Source: an uncultured Lachnospiraceae bacterium (GTDB lineage Bacteria; Bacillota; Clostridia; Lachnospirales; Lachnospiraceae). From it: a stretch of DNA of 38,794 bases. Location: contig CACYTU010000046.1 of the NCBI GenBank assembly GCA_902777355.1, positions 42,370-81,163 of the forward strand, read 5' to 3'. Both the position numbers and the translations under genes were made by a program. The notes under the pieces are model-generated. The model was given only the letters and a program-made list of their open reading frames with translations. It was not told the origin of the DNA and ran no database searches. Positions 8,141 to 17,900 of the stretch are shown here, piece by piece (the stretch's first letter is position 1; each line of letters begins with the position of its first letter).

Positions 8141-8281
8141 GCGCGGTTTTCCTGCCTGTTATTCCCGGCGCAGTTTTCCTGCCTTTATTCACAGCGCGGT
8201 TTTCCTGCCTTTATTCACGGCGCGGTTTTCCTGCCTTTATTCACGGCGCGGTTTTCCTGCCTTTATTCACGGCGCGGTTTT
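8141..8281 (-). repeat. 26-bp direct tandem repeat, about 5.4 copies
   Basis: Units begin GCGCGGTTTTCCTGCC and end TTTATTCACG; unit 1 (8141-8167) is 27 bp and diverged, and the three units at 8194-8271 are almost identical. It lies just upstream of the double Nudix start (27 bp), so its - strand copy, which reads AAAGGCAGG, would be in that gene's leader. Confidence 0.95.
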
Positions 8282-8451
8282 CTCCGCCCCCTTCTCAATG
8301 ACACGGCCTTCTTCTCATATTTTCCAGAGTAAGGGCCGTCCCGCCTTTTTTCAAATGAGAGACTTCCTCCGCCCGCGCGCAACAGGCACCGGCCGCTTGC
8401 CTGCGGCAGGTGCCTGCTTTGTAAACCATTTCTATTGTCTACCGGGGCAGT

Positions 8452-8563
8452 CTCAGTAATTTTTTCTCAGTAATCTTTTCTCAGCAACTTTTTCTCAGTA
8501 ACTTTTTCTCAGTAATCTTTTCTCAGTAACTTTTTCTCAGTAACCTTTTCTCAGTAACCTTTC
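8452..8563 (-). repeat. 14-bp direct tandem repeat, 8 copies, overlapping the acylphosphatase stop
   Basis: Eight 14-bp units, CTCAGTAAYYTTTT on the + strand. Read on the - strand each unit contains GGT/GAT/GTT TAC-like bases followed by TGAG; the real gene ends GGT TAC TGA inside the first of these units. The array therefore repeats the last codons and the stop of the gene. Confidence 0.95.
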
Positions 8564-9021
8564 ACCTGGAAGCCGCGCTCACCCTGCACGACAGGGATCA
8601 CATTCGTCTCCATATGCTCGATCCTGATCCAGCGGCCATCCTGCTGGAGTTTCAGGATCGCGTGATCGATCACAGCGGAAGGTCCCTGGATCTCCATCTC
8701 TACCCTGCCGTCAGACAGGTTTGATACCCATCCGGTAAGCCCCAGATTTCTGGCACCGTACATGGCATGATAGCGGAATCCCACTCCCTGTACACGGCCG
8801 GAAAAAATGATATGGCGGCGCTCAACCGCTGTTTCTCTCATGCGTCTCAGCTCCTCCTCGCCCAGTTCAGCATCCTTTGTTCCGGAGTCAGAATCCCCGG
8901 AATCCGCTCCTCCTGCTCCCATCATGCCAAGCACATCGGAAGGGAAAAGCACTTGAAGAATCTTTTGAAGGAGCTTTTGGAACCATTCAACTATTTTCTC
9001 CCAAAAACTCTTCTCTTCCAT
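8551..9021 (-). CDS. Acylphosphatase with an N-terminal helix
   Basis: The C-terminal domain (about residues 65-156) is a complete acylphosphatase: HIIFSGRVQGVGFRYH holds the catalytic Arg, and GWVSNLSDGRVEMEIQG the catalytic Asn. Such enzymes hydrolyse acyl phosphates. Ahead of it is an unusual extension, FWEKIVEWFQKLLQKILQVLF, an amphipathic helix, then an Asp/Ser/Gly-rich linker. Family members are usually about 90 residues. The frame is open to 9096, but GAGGGG 8 bases before the ATG at 9021 makes that the better start. The gene starts 93 bp after the histidine kinase stop, so the two may be cotranscribed. Its stop lies within a 14-bp tandem array. Confidence 0.85.
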   Translation of the reverse strand: MEEKSFWEKIVEWFQKLLQKILQVLFPSDVLGMMGAGGADSGDSDSGTKDAELGEEELRRMRETAVERRHIIFSGRVQGVGFRYHAMYGARNLGLTGWVSNLSDGRVEMEIQGPSAVIDHAILKLQQDGRWIRIEHMETNVIPVVQGERGFQVKGY

Positions 9022-9114
9022 AAAGGAAACCCCTCTTTCCGGACAAGGGCATTTCTGCTCCTGCCGCGATACCGAAACGTTCAGCCGCTCTGTCATTCAC
9101 AAGGAGCTTCCGCT

Positions 9115-11181
9115 TCAGCTTTCCCTGTGTCTGAATTTTCGCATATGCGACTGCAGAATCCGTACATCCAGGGGTTTGGCTATGTATGCATCCATTCCCG
9201 CCTCAAAAGACTTCTGGATCCCCTCCTCAAAGGTACTTGCCGTCATGGCAATGATCGGCACAGTCTTTGCGTCCGGCCGCTTCAGTTCACGGATCGCCAC
9301 GGCAGCGGCATACCCGTCCATGACCGGCATCTGCAGATCCATAAGGATCGCGTCATAATATCCCGGCTGTGAATTGCTGAACATGGCCAGCGCCGCTCTT
9401 CCGTTACGAGCGATCTCACAGCGGGCTCCGGTCATCTCCACAAGCTCCTTGACCATATCCGCGTTCATAGTATTGTCTTCCGCCGCCAGAAAACGGAAGC
9501 CTGCCAATCCGACTGCGTCGTCCGGTTCATCCGAAGTTCTGTCTGCGGTCTTTTTCACGCAGACTTCCTCCACTACCTTATGCAGGGCGGAAATGAAGAA
9601 AGGTTTTTGAAGGACATGACTCAGGCCCAGTGCCTTGCATTCCTCTTCGCGAATCTGCCTTCCCGACATCAGGAAGACCATAGGAAGATTAATCCAGGAC
9701 ATCATCCTGAGGCTTCCCATCACTTCCTGCCATTCCATATCCTGAAGGTCTTCATCCAGCAGAATAACATCGATAACATTGCCGAAGGCGCACTGCTGCT
9801 CGATCATCTTGACCGCGCCGAAGCCCGATGAAATAGTCACCGTATCGACGCCCGCGCTCTCCATGAGATTGCGGATCCGCGCAGCCTCCTGAATATTTCC
9901 GTTGACGACCACCATGCGGTGAATGCCGTGTTCTTCCCAGAAATCCGAGGTGCCGATATTCACAATCTTGAGCGTAAGCCTGACCCAGATAATCGTGCCC
10001 TCGCCCGGCAGGCTCTGTGCGGAAATCGAACCGCCCATCATATCCACCAGCTTCCTGGTCAGCCAGATCCCCGTTCCGGGACCGGGGGCATTTTCCTTAT
10101 TATCGGGGTTATCGCTGCGGAAATAATCCTGCAGCTGCTTCTGGTCCATACCGATGCCGGTGTCCCTTATTTCGAAGATCAGGGAGATATCCTCATTCTT
10201 CTCATCGGGAGTACCTGTGACAGTCAGCTCAACGCGGCCCCCGGCAGGAGTATATTTCACAGCGTTGGAGAGAACTCCCCGCAGAACTTCCATGATCCTG
10301 GCTTTGTCGCCGATGACGATATCATGCTCGATTCCTTCCGACGAGAATATAAATTTCTGGCTGTTGGCCTTTGCCAGGCTGGAAAAAGTCGCGCAGATCT
10401 CATCCAGCATCAGTCCCAGCCCAAACTCATCCGATTCCAGGCCGGCATCCACCGATTCAATCCTGCTCATATCCAGTATCTGGTCCAGGGTGGAGAGAAG
10501 TTCCTGGCATGCCATACCGATCCTGTGAGAATACTCCAGGACTTTGGAAGGATTCTGTGAATTCTTCATGAGCAGCATGACAAATCCCGAAATGGTACTG
10601 ATCGGCACCCTGAAATCGTGGGACATACTGGCCAGGAAATAACCTGCTGCCCGGTTGACGTCCTCTGTCTGCTGGATCATCATCTCCTCAAAATCACCCC
10701 TGACCCGCGCTGATTTGCACAGAAGGACAACCGCGACACGGTCGGATCTTCCGTAGGGCAGATGGATCACATAGACCAGAAACTGACGCCGTGTCCCATT
10801 TGTCCTGTGTATGAAAATCTCTTCCCTGCCGTTATGGTCTTCGATGTTTTCAAAAGAATGTCCGATCATACGGACATCCTCCATGGCCTCAGCCCTGTCA
10901 ATTCCCAGAGCCGCATCTATATTTGTAGTAATGAATTCCGCCTTGAAAGTGGTCACTGACATAACCAGGATGACATGGTATGTTCCGCGGACAATTGAAT
11001 CAAACACCTGGTCATGACTAAGAATGTCGTTGTCGCGGATCCGCAGTTCCTGACGAAGCTTATCATTCTCCTCGAAAAGCGCGCGTATCTCATCCGCCGT
11101 CATCTTCGAGATCATTTCGTCAGAACGCTCAAGCATTTCCTTTGATACATTCTCCAAACCCTTCCTCCTGTTCTTATCCAT
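9115..11181 (-). CDS. Soluble hybrid histidine kinase with one degenerate and one intact receiver
   Basis: 688 residues without membrane segments. Order: coiled N-terminal segment (about 10-60), a PAS-like region (60-155), dimerisation helix with H188 in SMSHDFRVPIS, the ATPase with N box LSNAVKYTPAGG and G boxes DTGIGMD and GPGTGIWLTRKLV, then two receiver domains. The first receiver (about 415-535) has VVVNGN where the acidic pair should be, but keeps ILLDED and the Lys in LQKPF, so it probably cannot bind Mg2+ normally. The second (about 555-680) is complete, with AAEDN, ILMDLQMP, the Thr in AMTAS and AKPLD. No output domain or partner gene is adjacent. The putative promoter lies at 11454-11482. 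Confidence 0.92.
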   Translation of the reverse strand: MDKNRRKGLENVSKEMLERSDEMISKMTADEIRALFEENDKLRQELRIRDNDILSHDQVFDSIVRGTYHVILVMSVTTFKAEFITTNIDAALGIDRAEAMEDVRMIGHSFENIEDHNGREEIFIHRTNGTRRQFLVYVIHLPYGRSDRVAVVLLCKSARVRGDFEEMMIQQTEDVNRAAGYFLASMSHDFRVPISTISGFVMLLMKNSQNPSKVLEYSHRIGMACQELLSTLDQILDMSRIESVDAGLESDEFGLGLMLDEICATFSSLAKANSQKFIFSSEGIEHDIVIGDKARIMEVLRGVLSNAVKYTPAGGRVELTVTGTPDEKNEDISLIFEIRDTGIGMDQKQLQDYFRSDNPDNKENAPGPGTGIWLTRKLVDMMGGSISAQSLPGEGTIIWVRLTLKIVNIGTSDFWEEHGIHRMVVVNGNIQEAARIRNLMESAGVDTVTISSGFGAVKMIEQQCAFGNVIDVILLDEDLQDMEWQEVMGSLRMMSWINLPMVFLMSGRQIREEECKALGLSHVLQKPFFISALHKVVEEVCVKKTADRTSDEPDDAVGLAGFRFLAAEDNTMNADMVKELVEMTGARCEIARNGRAALAMFSNSQPGYYDAILMDLQMPVMDGYAAAVAIRELKRPDAKTVPIIAMTASTFEEGIQKSFEAGMDAYIAKPLDVRILQSHMRKFRHRES

Positions 11182-11200
11182 TTCCCAAAGAATTTCATTT

Positions 11201-11330
11201 CCTGAGGATCACTTTTTCCTGAGGATCACTTTTTCCTGAGGATTACTTTTTCCTGAGGATTACCTTCTCCTGAGGTTTATCTTCTCCTGAGGTTTATCTT
11301 TTCCTGAGGATTATCTTTTCCCGAAGGAAT
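11201..11330 (-). repeat. 17-bp direct tandem repeat, 7-8 copies
   Basis: Units from 11201, 17 bp each: CCTGAGGATCACTTTTT, drifting to CCTGAGGTTTATCTTTT, with a last degenerate copy near 11320. It lies between the histidine kinase start and its promoter, so it would be transcribed as a roughly 130-bp leader segment. Confidence 0.95.
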
Positions 11331-11453
11331 ATCCATATGCGGAAACAGACATAGAAAACACACGGGTAGAATAAAGCCCGGTTCTCACATTTCAAAACCT
11401 TCGGAACCACCCCGATACTCCTGATATTTCAATGAAATATCCCAATTAAATTT

Positions 11454-11482
11454 ATTATAGGACGTACATCTCTTTTGTGCAA
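11454..11482 (-). promoter_or_regulatory. Probable sigma-A promoter of the hybrid histidine kinase
   Basis: On the - strand TTGCAC (11477-11482) and TATAAT (11454-11459) are separated by exactly 17 bases. It points at the histidine kinase about 270 bp away through the tandem array. The neighbouring bases partly match a segment at 19593-19620 in the gdhA leader. Confidence 0.65.
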
Positions 11483-11585
11483 CATGTACAAAGAGCCAAG
11501 TTCATTTTTCGTCATTCTCTGTTGCGGTAAAGTACAGCCTGAAATGCGGCTTTTTTCCATCCCGGACCGGTACCGGTCAGCGGAT

Positions 11586-11728
11586 TTTTCCCCTTTCAGA
11601 CCGATCCGGGCTGACAGGTTTTCCCGTTCATACTGATTCGGGCTGACAGGTTTTCCCCTTTCAGACCGATCCCGGCTGACAGGTTTTCCCCGTTCAGACC
11701 GATCCGGGCTGACAGGTTTTCCCGTTCA
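11586..11728 (-). repeat. 33-bp direct tandem repeat, about 4.4 copies
   Basis: Units start TTTTCCCC and end GGGCTGACAGG at 11586, 11619, 11651, 11684 and 11717, with one-base length variation. It begins about 30 bp after the stop of the glutamate-cysteine ligase, so it lies in its 3' region. Together with the 17-bp array and the promoter it fills the 580-bp gap between two genes. Confidence 0.92.
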
Positions 11729-11760
11729 GGTCAGATCCTCCTGTGAGATGCAAGACTCAC

Positions 11761-13140
11761 TCAGATCAGGAAAAGCTGTTCGCAGCAGGTATCCTGCAGG
11801 CCTTTACAGCATTCCTCCTGCAGCCTCACGGCGCGCTCCATGCCTTTCTCCAGAAAAGTTCCGGAGAACTGCTCCCGCACCCTGGCGGCATAGCGGGTCC
11901 GGGGATGAAGGACCTTTTTCCGCTCAAACTCGAGGACATCCGGCACCCAGTCCGGAATCTCCCCGGATAATCCTCTGTAAAAATCTATTATGCGGTCCAG
12001 CAGGTACATGGCTGCGCCGCGTGCCGAAACCGCCGCCTGATCCCTGAACTCAGGCATGACGATCCGGACTGTGTCCAGATCGTAGCGGGCTGCACTCTTG
12101 AAATTCTGTACCGCCATCACCTGCTCCGACATGGAGAGTACCCTTCGGGGCATCGAGGCCAGCCAGACCAGGAAAAGCTGTACGAACTGAACATCTCTCA
12201 CGTCAATGCCGCTCTCCTCAAAGGGATTGATATCAAACATGCGGAGCTCCAGATGATCGGAGCCTCCCTCCTTCAGGGCGTAAAGACTGTACGCGCCCTT
12301 GGGTTTGAGGCGGACAGGATAGTAGAGCTCCGAAGCCGCGCACAAAAGCCCCTTATCCAGATAGCTCTGAATGCTGTCCGAATATCTCTGTATATTAGTA
12401 TAATCCAGGACCGGAGAAAAAGCATTCCAGTAACCCAGTTCACTGCATCGGACACTGGCCATCCCCGAAAAGACATCTCTTCCCCCGATTTCCTGCTCTC
12501 CTGTCTCCCCGGACCGGGCGCGGGTCCTGATCCCTGTCTCATAAAAGCTGGCGTCCAGCACCGGACTGGCAGCGGTCAGAATTACCAGGAGCCAGCCGTA
12601 TGCGGCGCATTTCTCTGCCAGTTCCAGATAAAAACTGTCTCTGAATGAGCGGGACCTGCCTCCCCCGCGGTGCGAAAACTCCTTTTTCAGAAGTTCATCC
12701 GAGAAGGAATAATTGACATGGATTCCCGAGAAAGTCATTTTGTACCTTCCGTAGCGGGCTGACAGATACTCCCGGTAGGCTGTCGCATGCGCGCGGTCCC
12801 CCGTAAACTGCGCAATAGGGATGTCCTCCTCGCAGTCCAGATAAGGGGGATTGGAAAAAGGCCAGATATATTCCCTGACGGGCTGCAGGGACAGTTTTTT
12901 CTGAAGACAGCGCCCGTAAGCCTCAAGCGCACGGACAGAGCCTTCCGCGGAAGGCTCCGTACTGGTATTGATCTCTGTCTGGTTCTCAGAGAAATCCATC
13001 GAGACATGGGAATTTCCGGGAAGAGGATTCGGTGTGTGCGCCATGGAAGCATCCGCAAGCACACGCAGTCCCTCTTTTTCCAGACCGAATTTTCCTTCTA
13101 AAAGCAGATTTCTGATCTCAGGATCGTCTATATGAAGCAT
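11761..13140 (-). CDS. gshA: Glutamate-cysteine ligase (GshA-type), stand-alone
   Basis: 459 residues. FGLEKEGLRV near the start is the Glu-rich ATP/Mg2+ binding strand. It is followed by HVSMDFSENQTEINT, the FSGIHVNYSF strand and HLELRMFDINPFEESGID, all typical of the GshA type and of the GshA half of the fused GshAB. It catalyses ATP-dependent joining of glutamate and cysteine, the first step of glutathione synthesis. No ATP-grasp GshB part is attached and none is nearby, so gamma-glutamylcysteine may be the product unless GshB lies elsewhere. The GH13 gene lies 45 bp upstream on the same strand. Confidence 0.87.
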   Translation of the reverse strand: MLHIDDPEIRNLLLEGKFGLEKEGLRVLADASMAHTPNPLPGNSHVSMDFSENQTEINTSTEPSAEGSVRALEAYGRCLQKKLSLQPVREYIWPFSNPPYLDCEEDIPIAQFTGDRAHATAYREYLSARYGRYKMTFSGIHVNYSFSDELLKKEFSHRGGGRSRSFRDSFYLELAEKCAAYGWLLVILTAASPVLDASFYETGIRTRARSGETGEQEIGGRDVFSGMASVRCSELGYWNAFSPVLDYTNIQRYSDSIQSYLDKGLLCAASELYYPVRLKPKGAYSLYALKEGGSDHLELRMFDINPFEESGIDVRDVQFVQLFLVWLASMPRRVLSMSEQVMAVQNFKSAARYDLDTVRIVMPEFRDQAAVSARGAAMYLLDRIIDFYRGLSGEIPDWVPDVLEFERKKVLHPRTRYAARVREQFSGTFLEKGMERAVRLQEECCKGLQDTCCEQLFLI

Positions 13141-13185
13141 GAGAAGGCCCCCTGATTTTCATCTTTGTTTTCAGCTCAAAAACCG

Positions 13186-14508
13186 TCACTTTTCCATTTT
13201 CCAGAAAGCCGCGCTGTAAGGCGGGAGGTGGCTTCCTCCTCCGAAGTCATGAGTGCGGCCGGTTAAAAGATCCAGGGCAAGCCCGCATCCGGCATCAAAG
13301 TGGGCCACATATTCTTCCGAGTCCGCATTGATGGCAACCATGACCCGCTCATCGGGAGTCTTGCGCTCGAAGATGCACTGCTTGTTGGTCAGGAGAACAC
13401 TGCGGAAGTCTCCAAAGCAGAGAGCTTTCGAGTTTTTCTTCGCTTCGGCCAGATGACTGATCCAGTCAGTGAGCTTATTCCACTTGGGTTTATCAAAATA
13501 AGGCCTGAGTGAGGGGTCCCCGTTTTTCTTGTCGCCTTCTTCCCCCCATTCGCTGCCGTAATACACACAGGGAATCCCCGGCATTCCGAAGCACAGAGCG
13601 TAGATCAGGGGCAGGTGCTTCTTATCCTGGAGAACGGTTGCCACACGGGTGACATCGTGGTTATCCACAAAGTTCAGCAGGTGATATCCCCTGTACAGGG
13701 TCCAGGGGTCTGAGCCGAACTGCCTGATCAGGGAGTGGATGATCTCAAACATGTTAAGACTGTTAAAAGCTGAATAAAGCCCCTTGTAACACTCATAATT
13801 AGTCGCGGAATGGAGCATTCCCTCTCCCATGATGACCTTGTAGTCGCCGCCCAGGATCTCTCCGACCAGGAAAAAGTCATCCTTCAGAGAATCTGTAAAG
13901 CCCCGGAGGCGCCTGATGAAATCCCTGTCAAGGCAATAGGCGACATCCAGCCTGATCCCGTCGATGCCGAAATATTCGACCCAGTATCTGACAGCATTAA
14001 ATAAATGACCGATCACTTCCTCATTGCGCAGGTTGAGCTTGACCAGATCATAGTTGCCTTCCCAACCCTCATACCACAGACCGTCATTGTAATTGGAATT
14101 ACCGTTGAAATCTATATGGAACCAGTCCCTGTATGGGGAACTCTCCCTGTTCCGCACGACATCCTGAAACTGGGGAAAGCCCCTTCCCACATGATTGAAG
14201 ACACCGTCCAGGACGATCCTGATCCCGTTTTCGTGCAGGGCATGGCAGACTTCCCTGAAATCTTCGTTGGTTCCCAGCCTCTGGTCCAGAACCATGTAGT
14301 CCCGGGTGTTATAGCCGTGTGAATCCGAAGAAAAGAGCGGGCAGAAATAAACTGCGTTGATTCCCAGTTTCTTCATGTGGGGAATCCAGTCCATAACCTT
14401 CCTGATTCTGTGCAGGGAGATCTCTTTCTCCGAATCCTCATTATTATAGGAAGCTCCGCAAAAGCCAAGTGTATAAATCTGATAAAAAACGCTCTGTTCA
14501 GCCCACAT
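13186..14508 (-). CDS. GH13 alpha-amylase family enzyme, cytoplasmic
   Basis: 440 residues of an (alpha/beta)8 glycoside hydrolase. Typical motifs in order: GINAVYFCPLF, DGVFNHVG (region I), GIRLDVAY with the nucleophile Asp near 186 (region II), LVGEIL with the acid/base Glu near 216 (region III) and NFVDNHD near 281 (region IV). Short and without a starch-binding domain or signal peptide, so it probably degrades internal or imported maltodextrins; it resembles the neopullulanase/maltogenic group. The exact bond specificity cannot be read from sequence. The following gshA begins 45 bp after its stop, so cotranscription is possible though functionally unexplained. Confidence 0.9.
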   Translation of the reverse strand: MWAEQSVFYQIYTLGFCGASYNNEDSEKEISLHRIRKVMDWIPHMKKLGINAVYFCPLFSSDSHGYNTRDYMVLDQRLGTNEDFREVCHALHENGIRIVLDGVFNHVGRGFPQFQDVVRNRESSPYRDWFHIDFNGNSNYNDGLWYEGWEGNYDLVKLNLRNEEVIGHLFNAVRYWVEYFGIDGIRLDVAYCLDRDFIRRLRGFTDSLKDDFFLVGEILGGDYKVIMGEGMLHSATNYECYKGLYSAFNSLNMFEIIHSLIRQFGSDPWTLYRGYHLLNFVDNHDVTRVATVLQDKKHLPLIYALCFGMPGIPCVYYGSEWGEEGDKKNGDPSLRPYFDKPKWNKLTDWISHLAEAKKNSKALCFGDFRSVLLTNKQCIFERKTPDERVMVAINADSEEYVAHFDAGCGLALDLLTGRTHDFGGGSHLPPYSAAFWKMEK

Positions 14509-14939
14509 ATGAGTTCCTCCTTAACAATTTTTCACAAAAAGCCGACACCTTCCTAGCCTCAAAATCATTGTCCAAGTCGGTCAAAAACATCGGCTCGATA
14601 ATTTTTTTCGTAATTTCGTCAACAAAACACAGGTTCTTTTCCGGTTTCATTCACGAAATCCGCATAGTTTTCCCCAATATCCACAAAGTTATCCACATTT
14701 TAGGAGAAAACTGAAATTTCTGATTTTAGTTGATTTTAGCAACTTTCTCCATTGTTGCCTGATTATTCTGACTATTTTTCTTTTAACAATATTTGTCAGT
14801 CATCCCCATTTTTTTCCTGACCAGGAGGGTTGACTCCCTGAAAATGCCCTGATCCGGGCATCTGCTGCCGGAACAGTTTTCACCGGAAGAAAAGAGTAAA
14901 GAGGAAGGAAAAAGAGGGCATAGTCTCTGCCGGTCAAAA
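14509..14939. other. Intergenic region with two DnaA-box-like sites
   Basis: A 430-bp AT-rich stretch between the GH13 start and the helicase stop. It must carry the GH13 promoter on the - strand. ATATCCACA (14677-14685) and TTATCCACA (14689-14697) resemble DnaA boxes, the second exactly. No gene or clear terminator is recognised. The flanking genes are not those of a replication origin. Confidence 0.5.
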
Positions 14940-17900
14940 TCATATGGACTCAGTCTGCTGCTGCTCTTCCCAGAATAAACGGACATCTCTGGCCGCCGAC
15001 TCACTGTCCATGGCGGGGGGGCATCCCCATTCTACAGGAAACAGTTCCCGGTTTGCCCTCTCTTCGAACCTCTCGTCCATCAGAAGGACGATCCCCCGGT
15101 CTGTCTCGGTCCGGATCACTCTGCCGGCCGCCTGCAGGACCTTGTTCATTCCCGGGAAGCGATAGGCAAAGTCATAGCCGTCACGTCCCTTCTTTGAAAA
15201 ATAGTCCCGCAGAAACTCACGCCGGGAATCTACAGGCGGAATGCCTGTCCCCACGACGAAAGTGCCGATCAGGCGGTCGTCCCTGAGATCGATTCCCTCT
15301 CCGAACATTCCTCCCATCACGCAGAAGCCGACAAGGTACCTGTCGGGCAGGACCTCTTCAAACGCCTGCAGAAAGGCTGTCTTCTCCGCCTCCTCCATAC
15401 GCCGCTTCTGGGCAATGACGCGGATCTTCCCGCCACCGCCGGTCAGCTGGTCATCTGCCGGCAGCGGGTCCTCAACCGGCTGTTTGCCCCTGTCCGAAAG
15501 CAGAGGTCCGTCCGGAAGCAAGGGGCTGCCCGAAAGCAAATGTCCGTCCGGAAGCAAGGGTCTGCCCGAAAGCAGATGTTCGTCCGGAAGCAAGGGGCTG
15601 CCCGAAAGCAAAGGTCCGTCCGGAAGCGCGTCCCTGTCCGGGACGTCCGGAGATTTGTCCCCGTCCGGCAGTGCTGTTTTTCCCCTGCCCCAGCCCGCGC
15701 TGTGCGAAAAAATGCCGAAAGCATCCCGGGTGACCCGCTGAGGGATTTGGCAAATCCTGCAGAAAGCCTCATATACACTTTCCATAAAAATATAAGATGG
15801 AAAGAAGGCCAGGTAGTTTCCCGGCCTGCAGGAGACAGTCCCGGCTATGCTGCGCGCGATCCTCTCATAGTTGTCAGCGTTCCTGTTCCGATAGCGGCTG
15901 GTCACATCATTCACGATGACAACTTTCCTCCGGGCTGGAGAAAACGAGGAGCGGGCATACATTTCAAAGTCCTCAGGGCTGCCGCCCAGAAGACTCTTGT
16001 AATACTGGATCGGAAGAAATGTGGCCGAAAACAGGATAGAGGAGACGGCTCCCGCCATACAGTCTTTCAGCTTTCCCGACGGATCCGCGCAATACAGGTG
16101 CAGTGAGAATCCCCCCGCGGAAAAACGGCTCCCGCCATTCCCGGTTCCATAGACAACATAATGTTCGTCCATCTCTTCCAGCATCTGTCTGAAGTGGGAA
16201 ATCCCGAAATAAAACTCCAGAAGTTCCCCGATTCCGGATTCCGCGGCTGGACCCGGGTCTGCTTCCCTTTCTGTCTTTGCGGCGGTTTCCGGATCCACTT
16301 CAGGTCCAAGACCCGCTTTCCTTCCGGACTCCGGCTTCAAATCCATTTCAGGACCTGTTTCCGCCGCCTTTCCCGGGAATCTCCCTGTGCCCGCCGCCTC
16401 ATACAGGGCCTCGTTTTTTCTCTCCTGCTCCAGGATCCAGCGGATCACATCATCCACTTCCCTGAGGGAATCCAGAAGTTCCTCCCGTCGGTCTTCAAAT
16501 GAAGGCAGATGGAAATGGGACTGCTGACCCGCTCTTCCGGCCGGTTTCTCTTCCGTCTTTTGTCCGACGGAGGCCTCCGTGTCGAGGAGCCGCAGGACCC
16601 GCACCAGTCCCTTCATCTTTTTCCACAGGCGCGGCCACACATTTTTTATCGATTTTCTGAACAGACGCACCTCCCGGTATGACAGGGAAGCGCTGTACAT
16701 ATCCCGCCCTCTCTCGAGCAGGTTATGAGCCTCATCGATCAGCAGGATCTTTCTCTCCGCGGAGAATCCGTTTCCCGGGTCTCCGAAAAAGCGGGCCAGC
16801 CTTGCCTCCGGATGAAAAGCGTAATTGTAGTCGCATATGATCACATCCGCGAAATCACAGGCATCCAGGGATAGTTCATAGGGACAGACCCTGTGCCTTC
16901 CGGCGCATTCGCTGATCATCTCCCCGGTCACAGGCTCGCCTCCGGCGGCCTCCTGCAGCAGTTCCCTGAGCGCGGCATTGACGCGGTCATAGTGGCCGTC
17001 CGCCCAGCTGCAATGGGAAGGACTGCAGTCCACAGTCTCACAGGGACAGATCCTCTCTCTGGATGTCAGGACCAGGCTCCGGATACTGAGCCCCTTTCCT
17101 TTCAGGATGCCCAGCGCCTCCGTCGCCGCCCTGCCTGCCACCGCTTTGGCAGTCAGATAAAAGATCCGGTCCGCTTTGCCTCCGCCGACCGCCTTGAGTG
17201 CCGGGAAGAGAACAGCCATGGTCTTTCCGGTCCCGGTGGGAGCCTGCAGAAAGAGTTTTCTCCCGTGCACGATGGTCCGGTAAACTCCTGCGGCGAGATC
17301 ATACTGCCCTTCTCTGTAGGGGAAGGGAAAAACCATTTCCTCCAGGGTCCTGTCCCTGCTCTCCTCGAAAGAGACTCTCACTGCCAGCCAGGGAATGTAG
17401 TCTCTGATCAGTCCTTCGAACCAGGCCTTCAGCTCCCCGAACTCCCGGACCTCATAAAAGCGCTTCACTTCCCCGGTCACCTGGCTGCAATAGGTCATTC
17501 TGATGCCGATCCGGTCCAGGCCTTCCTTTTCCGCATAGATAAAAGCATAGCAGCGCGCCTGGGCCAGATGCACCTGCTCAGGTGCCCTCAGGTCCCGGAA
17601 GCCACGGAATACTGTCTTGATCTCATCGATCATCCACAGACCGGCGGGTTCCCCGCCGCCCTGAGAAATGCTTCCGGCAGCTTCCTTCACGCTATGAGAA
17701 ATGCCGGCAGGCTCCTCCCCGCTATGGTAGATGCCGTCAGCACGCCCTTCCAGGCGCAGAATATATTTTTTCTCCTGCTCCGCCGGGGCTCCGGCCGCAA
17801 TCAGCTGCCCGGGATCGATCTCGATTTCCCTGCTGAGAGCTGCTTCCGCCTTATAACCCGGCCCTTCTTTCTTCTGGAGCATGCGATGGATCCGGGCTCC

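Noticed and set aside
14677-14697. Replication origin (two DnaA-box-like sites)
   Set aside because: Only two sites, one exact; flanked by a GH13 amylase and a helicase, without dnaA, dnaN or an AT-rich unwinding cluster. Two chance matches in an AT-rich gap are likely.
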